A DNA stretch of 64,000 bases from Bacteroidota bacterium (GTDB lineage Bacteria; Bacteroidota; Bacteroidia; JABEUT01), in assembly GCA_013285655.1 (NCBI GenBank), contig JABDHI010000005.1, positions 1 to 64,000 of the forward strand, given 5' to 3'. The notes beneath the pieces are model-generated. The model saw only the letters and a list, made by a program, of their open reading frames with translations, was not told the origin of the DNA and ran no database searches. Shown here piece by piece: positions 1-8,406 of this stretch. The translations under genes and the position numbers were made by a program. Each line of letters begins with the position of its first letter. The first letter of the stretch is position 1.

Positions 1-672
1 AAACAATACCAAAACCGCGGTTTAAGCCTGCAAGACCTTATTAACGAAGGTAATTTGGGCTTATTAAAAGCGGCCAGAAGGTTCGATCCTTCCAAAGGTT
101 TTAAGTTCATATCATATGCCGTGTGGTGGATAAGGCAAACTATTCATCAAGCCCTTGCCGAAGATTCTCGCTTGGTACGCTTGCCTGTTAACAAAATTAA
201 CAGCATGCATAAAATTACCCAGGCCACATCGAGGCTAGAACAGCAATATGGCCGTGAACCTACCGCGGAAGAAGTTGCCGAAATAACCAAAATGACTGAA
301 GCCGACGTTAAAATGTCGATACAGAACTACGCCCGTACCGTTTCAATGGATGCACCATTAGGTGGTGAGGACGATGATGGAAATATGTATGATGTTACCG
401 AAGACAAAGCAGCTGTTAGCCCTGAAAATGAGCTGATGGTAGAATCGCTGAAAACAGAAGTAACCCGTACTTTGTCAACCATACCTCCACGTGAGGCTGA
501 TGTGCTTAAGTTCTACTTTGGTTTAGGAAGCATTCCGCAACCTATGCTGATAGAAGAAATAGCCAGAAGGCTGGATATTTCTCCTGAAAGAGTTAGGCAA
601 ATCAAGGATAAGGCTATACGCAGGTTAAGGCATAATTCAAGAAGCAAAATCTTGAAAACATATCTGGGATAA
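1..672 (+). CDS. RpoD-family sigma-70 factor, 5' end cut by window edge
   Basis: The frame is open from base 1 (KQYQNRGLSLQDLINEGN...), so the gene begins outside the window; the TTG at 55 in the ORF track is not its start. Region 2 is clear (RFDPSKGFKFISYAVWWIRQ) and covers the -10 recognition and melting helices. Region 3 and region 4.2 (ISPERVRQIKDKAIRRLRH) follow, and the protein ends SKILKTYLG like Bacteroidetes primary sigma factors. Region 4 is altered: the usual LTRERVRQIK helix reads ISPERVRQIK, and GSIPQPMLIEEIARR replaces the usual MTLEEIGE. I infer a group 2 (alternative, non-essential) or diverged primary sigma factor. A second paralogue lies at 8403-9266. Confidence 0.93.
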   Translation, partial: KQYQNRGLSLQDLINEGNLGLLKAARRFDPSKGFKFISYAVWWIRQTIHQALAEDSRLVRLPVNKINSMHKITQATSRLEQQYGREPTAEEVAEITKMTEADVKMSIQNYARTVSMDAPLGGEDDDGNMYDVTEDKAAVSPENELMVESLKTEVTRTLSTIPPREADVLKFYFGLGSIPQPMLIEEIARRLDISPERVRQIKDKAIRRLRHNSRSKILKTYLG

Positions 673-679
673 GGCATAA

Positions 680-711
680 TTTGCCGGGTTATTCATATTT
701 ACTTAACTTTG
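680..711 (+). promoter_or_regulatory. Bacteroidetes-type promoter for plsY
   Basis: TTTG at 680-683 and TAACTTTG at 704-711 are separated by exactly 20 bases. This matches the Bacteroidetes sigma-A consensus (TTTG, about 20 bases, TAnnTTTG). It lies 20 bases before the plsY start codon, so the transcript leader should be very short. Confidence 0.7.
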
Positions 712-731
712 TATGTATATAACCTTGGTTT

Positions 732-1382
732 ATGATTGAATTACAGGATGTTATCTTGTTTTTGGCAGCCTATTTAATAGGTTCTATACCTACATCGGTT
801 TGGATTGGAAGGCGTTTTTATGCTACCGACGTGAGAGAACACGGCAGCGGTAATGCCGGTGCCACTAATACCCTAAGAACTTTAGGCAAAAAAGCCGGAT
901 TGGTGGTTTTGCTTATCGATATTTTTAAAGGATGGTTGGCAGTATCATTAGCTGTATTAAGTACCTATCCTAAAGGTTCGAGCCAACTTATTCATTTAGA
1001 GGTTGCTATGGCTTTTGCAGCCATTATAGGCCATATATTTCCTATTTATGTTGGCTTTAAAGGCGGAAAAGGTGTGGCAACTACCATGGGCATTATTATT
1101 GGTATTTCTCCCATAATTGCATTGCTTTGCCTAATTGTATTTGCTGTGGTTCTTTTAGTTTCTCACTACGTATCACTGGCGTCAATATTGGCTGTTGCGA
1201 GCTTTCCTTTCTGGATAACTACGGTATTTAAGAGTCATTATTCGGGTTTTGTATATTCCTGGCTCATTGCCTTTTCAATACTCTTGCCAATGATGGTAAT
1301 TATCATGCATCGTAAGAACATTTCGCGTTTACTTAAAAGGCAAGAATCGGAGCTTAATCTTTTTAGTAAAAAGAAGGATTAG
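732..1382 (+). CDS. plsY: Acyl-phosphate:glycerol-3-phosphate acyltransferase PlsY
   Basis: PlsY is an inner-membrane enzyme that moves an acyl group from acyl-phosphate to glycerol 3-phosphate, the first step of phosphatidic acid synthesis. The three conserved family motifs are visible: GSIPTSVWIGR near residue 17, HGSGNAGATNTLR near residue 36 and FKGGKGVAT near residue 110. They sit between hydrophobic helices, and 216 aa is the normal length. The ATG at 732 puts motif 1 at its usual distance from the N-terminus, and a good promoter lies just upstream. The C-terminus is a short basic tail. It follows the sigma gene by 59 bases but has its own promoter. Confidence 0.95.
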   Translation: MIELQDVILFLAAYLIGSIPTSVWIGRRFYATDVREHGSGNAGATNTLRTLGKKAGLVVLLIDIFKGWLAVSLAVLSTYPKGSSQLIHLEVAMAFAAIIGHIFPIYVGFKGGKGVATTMGIIIGISPIIALLCLIVFAVVLLVSHYVSLASILAVASFPFWITTVFKSHYSGFVYSWLIAFSILLPMMVIIMHRKNISRLLKRQESELNLFSKKKD

Positions 1383-1413
1383 GCAGAAAGTGCGGCTACC
1401 CTGTCAAAATCAT

Positions 1414-1421
1414 TAACTTTG
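1414..1421 (+). promoter_or_regulatory. -7 box (TAACTTTG) for the giant SPOR protein gene
   Basis: A perfect TAnnTTTG box identical to that of plsY lies 58 bases before the ATG at 1480. No clear TTTG -33 element is seen 20 bases upstream, so the promoter may be weaker. Confidence 0.45.
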
Positions 1422-1479
1422 TAGCTTAAGCTTAACACAACCGCTTTAAAACTTATTTGTGCCGGGGAAACAGTTGGTA

Positions 1480-4400
1480 ATGAAACATAGGATAAAGACA
1501 AAATGCACGCAAGCCATAATAGTATACATTATGGCTTTGTCTTTACTATTCACTACTAAGCTAGTTGCACAAAAAGGTCCGGTTAACGAATCTCAGCTAA
1601 AAAAACAGGCTAATGCTAATTTCGAAGATGAGAACTACGCTAAGGCATACCTTCAATATTCGCAGCTATTAAGCTTATATCCGCAGGACCCTAACTACAA
1701 TTATCGTTTTGGGGCTTGTATGCTCTTCTCGCAATCTGACAAAAAGAAGCCCATTGACTATATTGAAACAGCTGTTAAGCAAACCTCAGTAGACAACCTG
1801 GCTTATTTTTATTTAGGTAGGGCCTATCACCTGAACTATCGCTTTGATGATGCAATAAAAGCATACCAGCATTTTAAACAAAATGCATCTTCATCAGAAT
1901 TAAAGAAACATCCGGTTGACAGATTAATAGAGATGTGTAACAATGGCAAACAATTGCTGGGCAATCTGCATGACCTTGATGTATTGCGAAAGAAAGAGCT
2001 GGACATGAGCGACTATTACCAATCGTATGACCTTAGCTCAAATGGTGGCACTCTATTAGCAGAACCCGATGACTTTAAAACAAAGACTGATAAAAAGAAA
2101 GGGTTAAATTCTATCATTTATTTATCGCCAGATAGGACTCAATTGTTTTTTGCGAGCTACGGTGATGATGATAAGAACGGGAAAGACATTTACATGGCTT
2201 ACCGTTTACCTAACGGAGCATGGGGAAAAGCAAATAACATAGGTCCTGTTATCAACACGCCTTATGATGAAGATTATCCGTTTTACGATGGCCCTACACG
2301 CACATTATACTTTTCATCAACCGGACACAATAGTATGGGCGGGTACGATATTTTCAGATCAACTTACGATGAGGCTACTAAAAGTTGGTCAGCCCCGGTA
2401 AATATGAACTTCCCAATCAACTCTCCCGGAGATGATATTCTCTTTATAGCCGATACTATGAATGAGACAGCGTTCTTTTCATCAACCCGTACGGCACCTG
2501 ATGGAAGAGTCGGCGTTTATAAAATTGCTATTCAGCCACACGCACCCGATTTCTTAGTGGTGAAAGGAACAACATATAATGATGGAGGAACAGCTTTAGC
2601 GGCATCGCGAATTACAGTAAAGAACTTCCAGACCAATGAAGTAATTGGCATATTTAATACCACTGCCGACAATGGCAACTATGTTATGAACCTGGCCAAT
2701 GGCGGGCATTTTATTTATACGGTAGAAACACCAAATCACAAAACACAATCAGAAGCAGTTACGCTGCCAATGCAGGAGGAGCTAACGCCGTTTGTACAAC
2801 AGATCTGCTACGAACCTAATACCGACAGGTTAATTATCAGGAACAATAATCAAGGTAGCGTAAGCGATTCGAACTACCTGATGGCTATGGAGCTCATACA
2901 AAAGAATTCCTCGTTAGATGTGAATATTGATACCACAGTACAACATAAGTTTAAACCTGCAACATTAAACAATCCAACAACTACACCAGATACTGCCTCT
3001 CACCAAACAAACAATCCGGTTGCTGTAACAAACCCTACTCCTACTAACGTAACACCACCCGATACTACATCTACTGAACCCGATTCAACCGACATTGCAA
3101 TTGATACTACCGGCAAAAAAGGTGTAAGTTCTAATCAAATTGAGCAAATAGCCGCCAATGATGCCAAACAAAAACAAGCTGATGCTCAAACTGAAAAAGA
3201 AGAAGCAAACAGAGATATTGAATATGCAACTAACAAGCTAATTGAGGCACAACAACTAACTAAGCTCGCAAACCAAACAGCAGCTACAGCCGATAACATT
3301 ACCGACCCCAAACAAAAAAGCGATACGTTGGCCCGTGCTAACCAGTTAAAACAACAGGCCGATGATGCCAACAAAAAAGCGGTAGAAGGCTTCCAACTTG
3401 CATCGCAACAACAAATTGAGGCAACGGTAAAACAAAAGGAAGCAGACCATGCTACGCAATACGCTACCAACTTAAGTTCTGCATTAAAGTCGGCTGATAA
3501 AGAAAAGGAAATTAAAAGGCTGCAAGCACAACGTGATAGCTTAGAACACCAGGATGAGGCGAACCCGCCAACCACACCAACTGCGGGAGACCTTATACGT
3601 ATGCAGGCGCAAAATGCGAAACAAGATTCTGTTGAGGTTGTGAAACATAATGCCGACCTCCAAAAAGAAGCGGACCGCCTTCAGCAAGAATCTGATGACT
3701 ATGTAACACAAGCACAAAAGACTGACAATGCAAATGAAAAACTAGCATTGCTTGCGCAAGCACGCGATTTAACCAATAGTAAAAAAGAAAAAGAGAACGA
3801 GATACAAGACAACCAAAAATCATTGGTTCAATTACACGATCAATACAATAATTTGCTTACAGAAGCAAACCAAATTGATAGCGCTACCAAAAGCAACCCG
3901 CAAAGCCAACAGCTTAGCAGCACTGATGTTACAAACATTAAAACAGATATAAGGAATTATACTCCAACAAATAATAATCCGGTAATTGCAGCTACCGATA
4001 CCAGTCACCATGTTCAGCCGGTTAATGCAGTTGTAAATAACCCAACACCAATTAACCCAATTATAAAAGACACAACACATGCTGCACAAACGAATCCGGT
4101 TGTAGTAAATAATCCTCAACCTAATCCTGTACAGAACAATCCGGATACAAACCACGCACAAGCAAGTAACCCGGTGGTTGTAAATAATCCAACCTCGACT
4201 AAACCTACTCCGGCAGATACAACTCATAATAGCCAACCGGTTAATCCTGTGGTGATAAATACACCACAACCTAACCCTGCTGTTACTTACTCTACTCCAC
4301 AGGCTTCACGAACAACAAACAATGCTATTCAATTCAGTAAAGAAGCAAATGATTTAAGCTTATTGGCAAATAGCGCTCGCACAGAAGCTAAACAAGCTAC

Positions 4401-6975
4401 CGACCCAGAACAAGCTAAGGCTTTAAATCGCAAAGCTGACTCGCTTGACGATGCAGCACAAGAGCAACGGATTGTTTCATCATTGTTCCTTGATAATGCT
4501 GATAGTGCTCAATACCGCGCCAATCAATTGCAATTAACAGCATGGCAGGCATCTGTTCAAAATAACAATTCTGATTCAGTTGTTAAGGCACAATCGTTGT
4601 TATTAGATGCGAAAGGATACCATGACCAGGCTGTGAAAGAAAGACAGGAAGCCGACAACACTACTTCGCCTACACAAAAGCAACTGCATTTAGATAATGC
4701 TCGCCAGGCGATGGAAACTGCTATAACGAAACAACAACAAGCTCACGATATCTTCTTACAAGCAAACCCATCACTTAATACAGTAGCCTCTGCATCAGAT
4801 ACTTCACATCATGCAACTAACCCTGTTGTTGTAAATAATCCGCAACCTACTGTTGTGCAAGGCAACCCGGATACTACGCATGCACAACCAAACAATCCGG
4901 TTGTTGTAAATAATCCACAGCCTAATCCAGTTCAAACCAATCCTGATACTACTCACGCACAATCAAACAATCCAATTGCTGTAAATAATCCGCAGCCCAA
5001 CCCGGTTCAAAACAACCCTACACAGGTTAAAGATACCACCCACGCTGCACAACCAAATAACCCCGTTGTAGTAAATAATCCTCAACCTAACTCCGTTCAT
5101 AATAACCCTACACCAATAGTTAAAGACACGGGTAATTCGTCACAACCGAACAACCCTGTGGTTGCTAGCAATCCACGGCCTAACCCTGTGCAAAACAATC
5201 CTAATACTACTAGCCCTCAACCAATTAACGGCGGTGTAAATAATCAAACTAATCCTGTTGCAGTAAATAACCCTACACCTGTAAACAGTACGCCTGTAAA
5301 CACAACAAACCGAGACCTAACTGAAAATAAAGGATTGGTCAACTTCCCGCAACAGTATAAGCACAATCAAATAGAAGATATTACGGAAGCTCAAACTTCT
5401 CCTTATTCAGAAACACACCCAATACCTATTAACCCTCCATTGCCTGAAGGTTTGGTGTACAAGGTTCAGATAGGCGCATTTAAGAAACCTATACCGCAAG
5501 CAGCATTTAAGGGCCTTCAACCTATTGCCGGGGAAACTACCACTAAAGGATTTACCCGTTACACGGCAGGTATATTCAAAGAGCTGGATAAGGCCAATAA
5601 TGCCAAAAACAGGGTGCATAAAATTGGTTACCGAGATGCTTTTGTAGTAGCTTTCTACAATGGCAAGCGTATTTCGCTTAAACAAGCCGAAGCATTGCAA
5701 AATGGCGGAACATTACCTGCTGACGTAACTCAACCGGTAGCAGTAAACAATGGTGGCAACCCTACTACAAATAATACCAATACTCCTCAGAACAATACCA
5801 CGGCTAACAGGATACAACAAAACGGTGGTACAGCAAATTCAATAGCAGTTAATGATGTGAAAGGCTTATTCTTTACCGTACAGGTAGGTGCATTTAAAAC
5901 CGAGGTAACGGCTGATAAACTTTATAACCTGAGCCCATTATTCTCGAAAAGCGGAACAAATGGAAACATTCGCTACAACTGCGGTATGTATAGCGATGTG
6001 GCAAAAGCCACTTCAGCTAAAGAATCTATTGTAAGTAAAACTCGTATAAAAGATGCCTTTGTTACGGCTTATTATAATGGCGAGCGCATATCATTGGCAA
6101 AAGCAGCAGAATTATTAGGTAATAAAAATGCATCATTACCAAAGAGTAATGACCTGGACAGGACACCTAGTGCAGACAACAATAATACTCCGGCTCCTAC
6201 ACCCGCCGTACCAACACCTGCGCCTCCAACTCCGGTTGCCGACAAGAGTATTTTTGATACAACGGCCTTTCCCGAAGGAAATATTTATGCGGTAGTACTT
6301 GCTGATATTCATGGCGACCTGACTGGCGATGATGAAACCAAAGTGCTTAGCGTGGCTATACAGCATGGGGTAAGTATACATACCAGCAAAACAGGGCGTA
6401 AGATCTATACAACCGGAAAGTGCACCTCTTATAAAACAGCCGATTCATTAAAAGCTACCATATTGGCCACCATACCTAATGCCGCGGTGTTAGAATTTGT
6501 AAATAACCAGCCGATGGAGTATAGCGGGGGGAACGGTTTACCTGCACCAAAAACAAACAAAAACAGTGGTAATAAAGGAGCAGTTAGAGCCCCTGAGAAT
6601 AATACGCAACCTGTAAACAACCCGCCTCCGGTACAAAGCACCTCGGCCCCTGTTACAAATACAAGCAATGAACCTAGCGCTGCGGACATTAAAACAGGTA
6701 AGGTTGTATTTTGTGTGCAGGTAGGCGCCTATTCTGGTCAAATACCCGTAAATGTGGCTAACAATCTTATTAAAATAGCCAATCAGGGCTTAACCCCACA
6801 TGACGAGGGAAATAATGTGACTGCATATACTATGGGTAGCTATACAAATTATCCATCGGCTAAACTGCTTAAAGATGAGATAACACAGGCCGGTTTCCCT
6901 GGTTGTTTTGTGGTGGCTTACCATAATGGCAAGAAAATTTCATTGCAGGAAGCACAATCGCTGATAAATAAATAA
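1480..6975 (+). CDS. Giant envelope protein: TPR, PD40 propeller, regulatory-like domain, coiled coils, Asn/Pro repeats, SPOR modules (PorE-like layout)
   Basis: I prefer the ATG at 1480 over the tracked GTG at 1459 because it gives a normal signal peptide (basic MKHRIKTK, hydrophobic core, LVAQ). Residue numbers follow the tracked 1838-aa ORF. TPR-like helices span about 45-165. PD40/WD40-like beta-propeller repeats (YLSPDRTQLFFASY, TLYFSSTGHNSMGGYDIF) span about 215-355. A carboxypeptidase-regulatory-like beta domain follows at about 365-440. Ala/Gln/Lys-rich coiled coils lie at about 555-800 and 955-1107, alternating with Asn/Pro repeats (NNPVVVNNPQPNPVQ). Three clear SPOR modules begin VYKVQIGAFK (about 1331), FFTVQVGAFK (about 1470) and VFCVQVGAYS (about 1750), with a degenerate one near 1610. 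SPOR domains bind glycan-strand peptidoglycan. TPR-PD40-CRD is the layout of the T9SS-associated PorE, which ends in OmpA instead. A periplasmic peptidoglycan-anchored scaffold is inferred. Confidence 0.85.
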   Translation: MKHRIKTKCTQAIIVYIMALSLLFTTKLVAQKGPVNESQLKKQANANFEDENYAKAYLQYSQLLSLYPQDPNYNYRFGACMLFSQSDKKKPIDYIETAVKQTSVDNLAYFYLGRAYHLNYRFDDAIKAYQHFKQNASSSELKKHPVDRLIEMCNNGKQLLGNLHDLDVLRKKELDMSDYYQSYDLSSNGGTLLAEPDDFKTKTDKKKGLNSIIYLSPDRTQLFFASYGDDDKNGKDIYMAYRLPNGAWGKANNIGPVINTPYDEDYPFYDGPTRTLYFSSTGHNSMGGYDIFRSTYDEATKSWSAPVNMNFPINSPGDDILFIADTMNETAFFSSTRTAPDGRVGVYKIAIQPHAPDFLVVKGTTYNDGGTALAASRITVKNFQTNEVIGIFNTTADNGNYVMNLANGGHFIYTVETPNHKTQSEAVTLPMQEELTPFVQQICYEPNTDRLIIRNNNQGSVSDSNYLMAMELIQKNSSLDVNIDTTVQHKFKPATLNNPTTTPDTASHQTNNPVAVTNPTPTNVTPPDTTSTEPDSTDIAIDTTGKKGVSSNQIEQIAANDAKQKQADAQTEKEEANRDIEYATNKLIEAQQLTKLANQTAATADNITDPKQKSDTLARANQLKQQADDANKKAVEGFQLASQQQIEATVKQKEADHATQYATNLSSALKSADKEKEIKRLQAQRDSLEHQDEANPPTTPTAGDLIRMQAQNAKQDSVEVVKHNADLQKEADRLQQESDDYVTQAQKTDNANEKLALLAQARDLTNSKKEKENEIQDNQKSLVQLHDQYNNLLTEANQIDSATKSNPQSQQLSSTDVTNIKTDIRNYTPTNNNPVIAATDTSHHVQPVNAVVNNPTPINPIIKDTTHAAQTNPVVVNNPQPNPVQNNPDTNHAQASNPVVVNNPTSTKPTPADTTHNSQPVNPVVINTPQPNPAVTYSTPQASRTTNNAIQFSKEANDLSLLANSARTEAKQATDPEQAKALNRKADSLDDAAQEQRIVSSLFLDNADSAQYRANQLQLTAWQASVQNNNSDSVVKAQSLLLDAKGYHDQAVKERQEADNTTSPTQKQLHLDNARQAMETAITKQQQAHDIFLQANPSLNTVASASDTSHHATNPVVVNNPQPTVVQGNPDTTHAQPNNPVVVNNPQPNPVQTNPDTTHAQSNNPIAVNNPQPNPVQNNPTQVKDTTHAAQPNNPVVVNNPQPNSVHNNPTPIVKDTGNSSQPNNPVVASNPRPNPVQNNPNTTSPQPINGGVNNQTNPVAVNNPTPVNSTPVNTTNRDLTENKGLVNFPQQYKHNQIEDITEAQTSPYSETHPIPINPPLPEGLVYKVQIGAFKKPIPQAAFKGLQPIAGETTTKGFTRYTAGIFKELDKANNAKNRVHKIGYRDAFVVAFYNGKRISLKQAEALQNGGTLPADVTQPVAVNNGGNPTTNNTNTPQNNTTANRIQQNGGTANSIAVNDVKGLFFTVQVGAFKTEVTADKLYNLSPLFSKSGTNGNIRYNCGMYSDVAKATSAKESIVSKTRIKDAFVTAYYNGERISLAKAAELLGNKNASLPKSNDLDRTPSADNNNTPAPTPAVPTPAPPTPVADKSIFDTTAFPEGNIYAVVLADIHGDLTGDDETKVLSVAIQHGVSIHTSKTGRKIYTTGKCTSYKTADSLKATILATIPNAAVLEFVNNQPMEYSGGNGLPAPKTNKNSGNKGAVRAPENNTQPVNNPPPVQSTSAPVTNTSNEPSAADIKTGKVVFCVQVGAYSGQIPVNVANNLIKIANQGLTPHDEGNNVTAYTMGSYTNYPSAKLLKDEITQAGFPGCFVVAYHNGKKISLQEAQSLINK
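3960..5330 (+). repeat. Asn/Pro-rich protein repeats within the SPOR protein gene
   Basis: Two blocks (about 3960-4310 and 4800-5330) repeat units close to NNPVVVNNPQPNPVQ followed by DTTHAQ. At DNA level the copies share motifs such as gtaaataatcc(t/g)caacctaa but differ at synonymous sites, so they are diverged rather than freshly copied. They probably form a flexible extended linker between the coiled coils and the SPOR modules. Confidence 0.75.
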
Positions 6976-6994
6976 GCACAACACTACAAATTAT

Positions 6995-7002
6995 TATATT
7001 TG
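6995..7002 (+). promoter_or_regulatory. -7 box (TATATTTG) for clpS
   Basis: A perfect TAnnTTTG box lies 17 bases before the clpS ATG. The -33 element is not clear. The very short leader agrees with other promoters in the window. Confidence 0.5.
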
Positions 7003-7018
7003 CACCCCAATTTTAGAC

Positions 7019-7300
7019 ATGAGCTTTACAGAAACAGAAGAAATAGTATTAGAAAGAACGCTTAAAAGCAATCAGCATGCGCTAATTGTGTATAACGACG
7101 ACTTCAATACTTTTGACCATGTGATTGAAACGCTCAAGGATTTATGCGGGCACACTACCGAACAGGCTGAGCAATGCACTTTGTTGATCCACTATAAAGG
7201 AAAGTGCGATGTAAAGCGCGGAAGTGTAAAACAACTTAAGCCCATTTTTGAAGGCTTATGCGAAAGGGGATTAAGTGCGGGTATAGAACAATTGGTATAG
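7019..7300 (+). CDS. clpS: ATP-dependent Clp protease adaptor ClpS
   Basis: ClpS binds the N-terminal domain of ClpA/ClpC and delivers N-degron substrates. The 93-aa length fits. The core is recognisable: ALIVYNDDFNTFDHVIETL (the family's NDD-T-fdfVi motif, residues about 22-40), then a helix with the TTEQAEQ element and the strand-helix containing HYKGKCDVKRG in place of the usual H-x-x-G-x-A-v-v. The substrate-pocket Asn-Asp-Asp residues are kept. It lies 43 bases downstream of the SPOR protein gene with its own -7 box. Confidence 0.9.
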   Translation: MSFTETEEIVLERTLKSNQHALIVYNDDFNTFDHVIETLKDLCGHTTEQAEQCTLLIHYKGKCDVKRGSVKQLKPIFEGLCERGLSAGIEQLV

Positions 7301-7318
7301 GTAGTATTAGATAATGAT

Positions 7319-7392
7319 GGTTCCGTAGCTCAATTGGATAGAGCATCTGACTACGGATCAGAAGGTTTGGGGTTCGACTCCCTACGGGACCA
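7319..7392 (+). tRNA. tRNA-Arg (anticodon ACG)
   Basis: A full cloverleaf can be drawn. The acceptor stem is GGTTCCG/CGGGACC, the D arm GCTC-AATTGGATA-GAGC, and the anticodon arm TCTGA-CTACGGA-TCAGA with anticodon ACG. The variable loop is AGGTT, the T arm TGGGG-TTCGACT-CCCTA, and the discriminator base A. The 3' CCA is not fully encoded. Confidence 0.97.
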
Positions 7393-7400
7393 CATGATAG

Positions 7401-7425
7401 ACCCGCAAACATTTAGTTTGCGGGT
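7401..7425 (+). terminator. Hairpin terminator after tRNA-Arg
   Basis: ACCCGCAAAC and GTTTGCGGGT form a perfect 10-bp stem with a 5-base ATTTA loop, nine bases after the tRNA. Only a weak T/A-rich stretch follows, so it may act as a processing or termination hairpin. Confidence 0.7.
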
Positions 7426-7536
7426 TCATTATTTAAACTACAAAAGCCAAATGCCTGCATGAAACTTATATTGAATAACACTATATTTATACTTGTTGTT
7501 TAAGACCAACTCAAAATAACCCGCAATTACACCCCC

Positions 7537-8406
7537 TTGGTATCGCTTAGTATAATTATACCGGCTTATAACGAAGAACATTCTCTTCGTATTTTTTTAC
7601 CACAGGTTATTGATTTTTGCAAACAGCGAGACTATAAGCTAATAGTAGTAAACGATGGCTCGACAGATGGCACAAAAAAAATACTTTCGGAATATTTAAA
7701 CGATCGTAGCACCTTGACAGTTTTACACAATAAGGTAAATAGCGGTTACGGTGCAGCCATAAAAAGAGGCGTACGCGAAGCAACTACCGATTTTATAATA
7801 ACTATTGATGCAGACGGCCAGCATAGTCTGGACGATGTAGACAGGCTTTTTAAAACAGCAATTGATGAAGATGCTGATATGGTTGTGGGTAATCGTGGTG
7901 TCAGTTCTACCTTTTATCGTAACATAGGCAAGTGGTTAATAAGAACCGTCACTAAAATTTTAATGCCACTCGATATACATGATATCAATTCAGGAATGAA
8001 ATTATATAACACTGAATTGGCAAAAAAATACATATCCATTTGCCCGGAAACAATGGCATATAGTGATATTATTCTACTAACGTTCGTTTACCAAAAATGC
8101 AGAGTTATAGAAATTCCAATTACTATTAAACCGCGAACTCAGGGCGTTAGCACTATCAACACCATGACTGCTATAAATACACTTAGGGAATTAGTTAATA
8201 TAGTTGTGCTTTTTAATCCTATTGTAGTCTTCTTTCCACTCGGTATGTTTTGCATTGTTGCATCGGTTATTTGGGGTATACACATAAGCATTGCCGGAAA
8301 AGGTATTAGCACAGGAACGCTTTTAGGAGTACTAACAGGAATTCTAATTTTGTTTATTGGTCTGCTAAGTCATCAAATAAGCGCCTTCCGGAAAGAAAAG
8401 TTTTAG
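7537..8406 (+). CDS. Family 2 glycosyltransferase, polyprenyl-phosphate type (DPM1-like)
   Basis: The GT-A fold starts immediately with SIIIPAYNEE, followed by VVNDGSTDGT (residues about 36-45) and the metal-binding ITIDADGQH (about 89-97). These are typical of enzymes that move a sugar from a nucleotide donor to polyprenyl phosphate on the cytoplasmic face. Two hydrophobic segments at the C-terminus (about 228-250 and 257-277) anchor it in the membrane. An in-frame TAA at 7501 and the lack of any ATG between it and the fold make TTG at 7537 the most likely start. The gene meets the leftward sigma gene tail to tail, sharing four bases. The acceptor sugar cannot be told from sequence. Confidence 0.88.
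   Translation: MVSLSIIIPAYNEEHSLRIFLPQVIDFCKQRDYKLIVVNDGSTDGTKKILSEYLNDRSTLTVLHNKVNSGYGAAIKRGVREATTDFIITIDADGQHSLDDVDRLFKTAIDEDADMVVGNRGVSSTFYRNIGKWLIRTVTKILMPLDIHDINSGMKLYNTELAKKYISICPETMAYSDIILLTFVYQKCRVIEIPITIKPRTQGVSTINTMTAINTLRELVNIVVLFNPIVVFFPLGMFCIVASVIWGIHISIAGKGISTGTLLGVLTGILILFIGLLSHQISAFRKEKF

Noticed and set aside
3960-5330. Asn/Pro repeats considered as a mobile or satellite repeat
   Set aside because: The repeats are in frame, diverged at synonymous sites and restricted to linker parts of one protein.
3186-6741. Several minus-strand ORFs (3186-3575, 3593-3823, 3832-4269, 5407-5700, 6136-6381, 6429-6689, 6538-6741)
   Set aside because: All lie inside the giant SPOR protein gene and have low-complexity Cys/Ser/Tyr-rich translations that mirror the Asn/Gln/Ala-rich sense strand. 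They are frame shadows.
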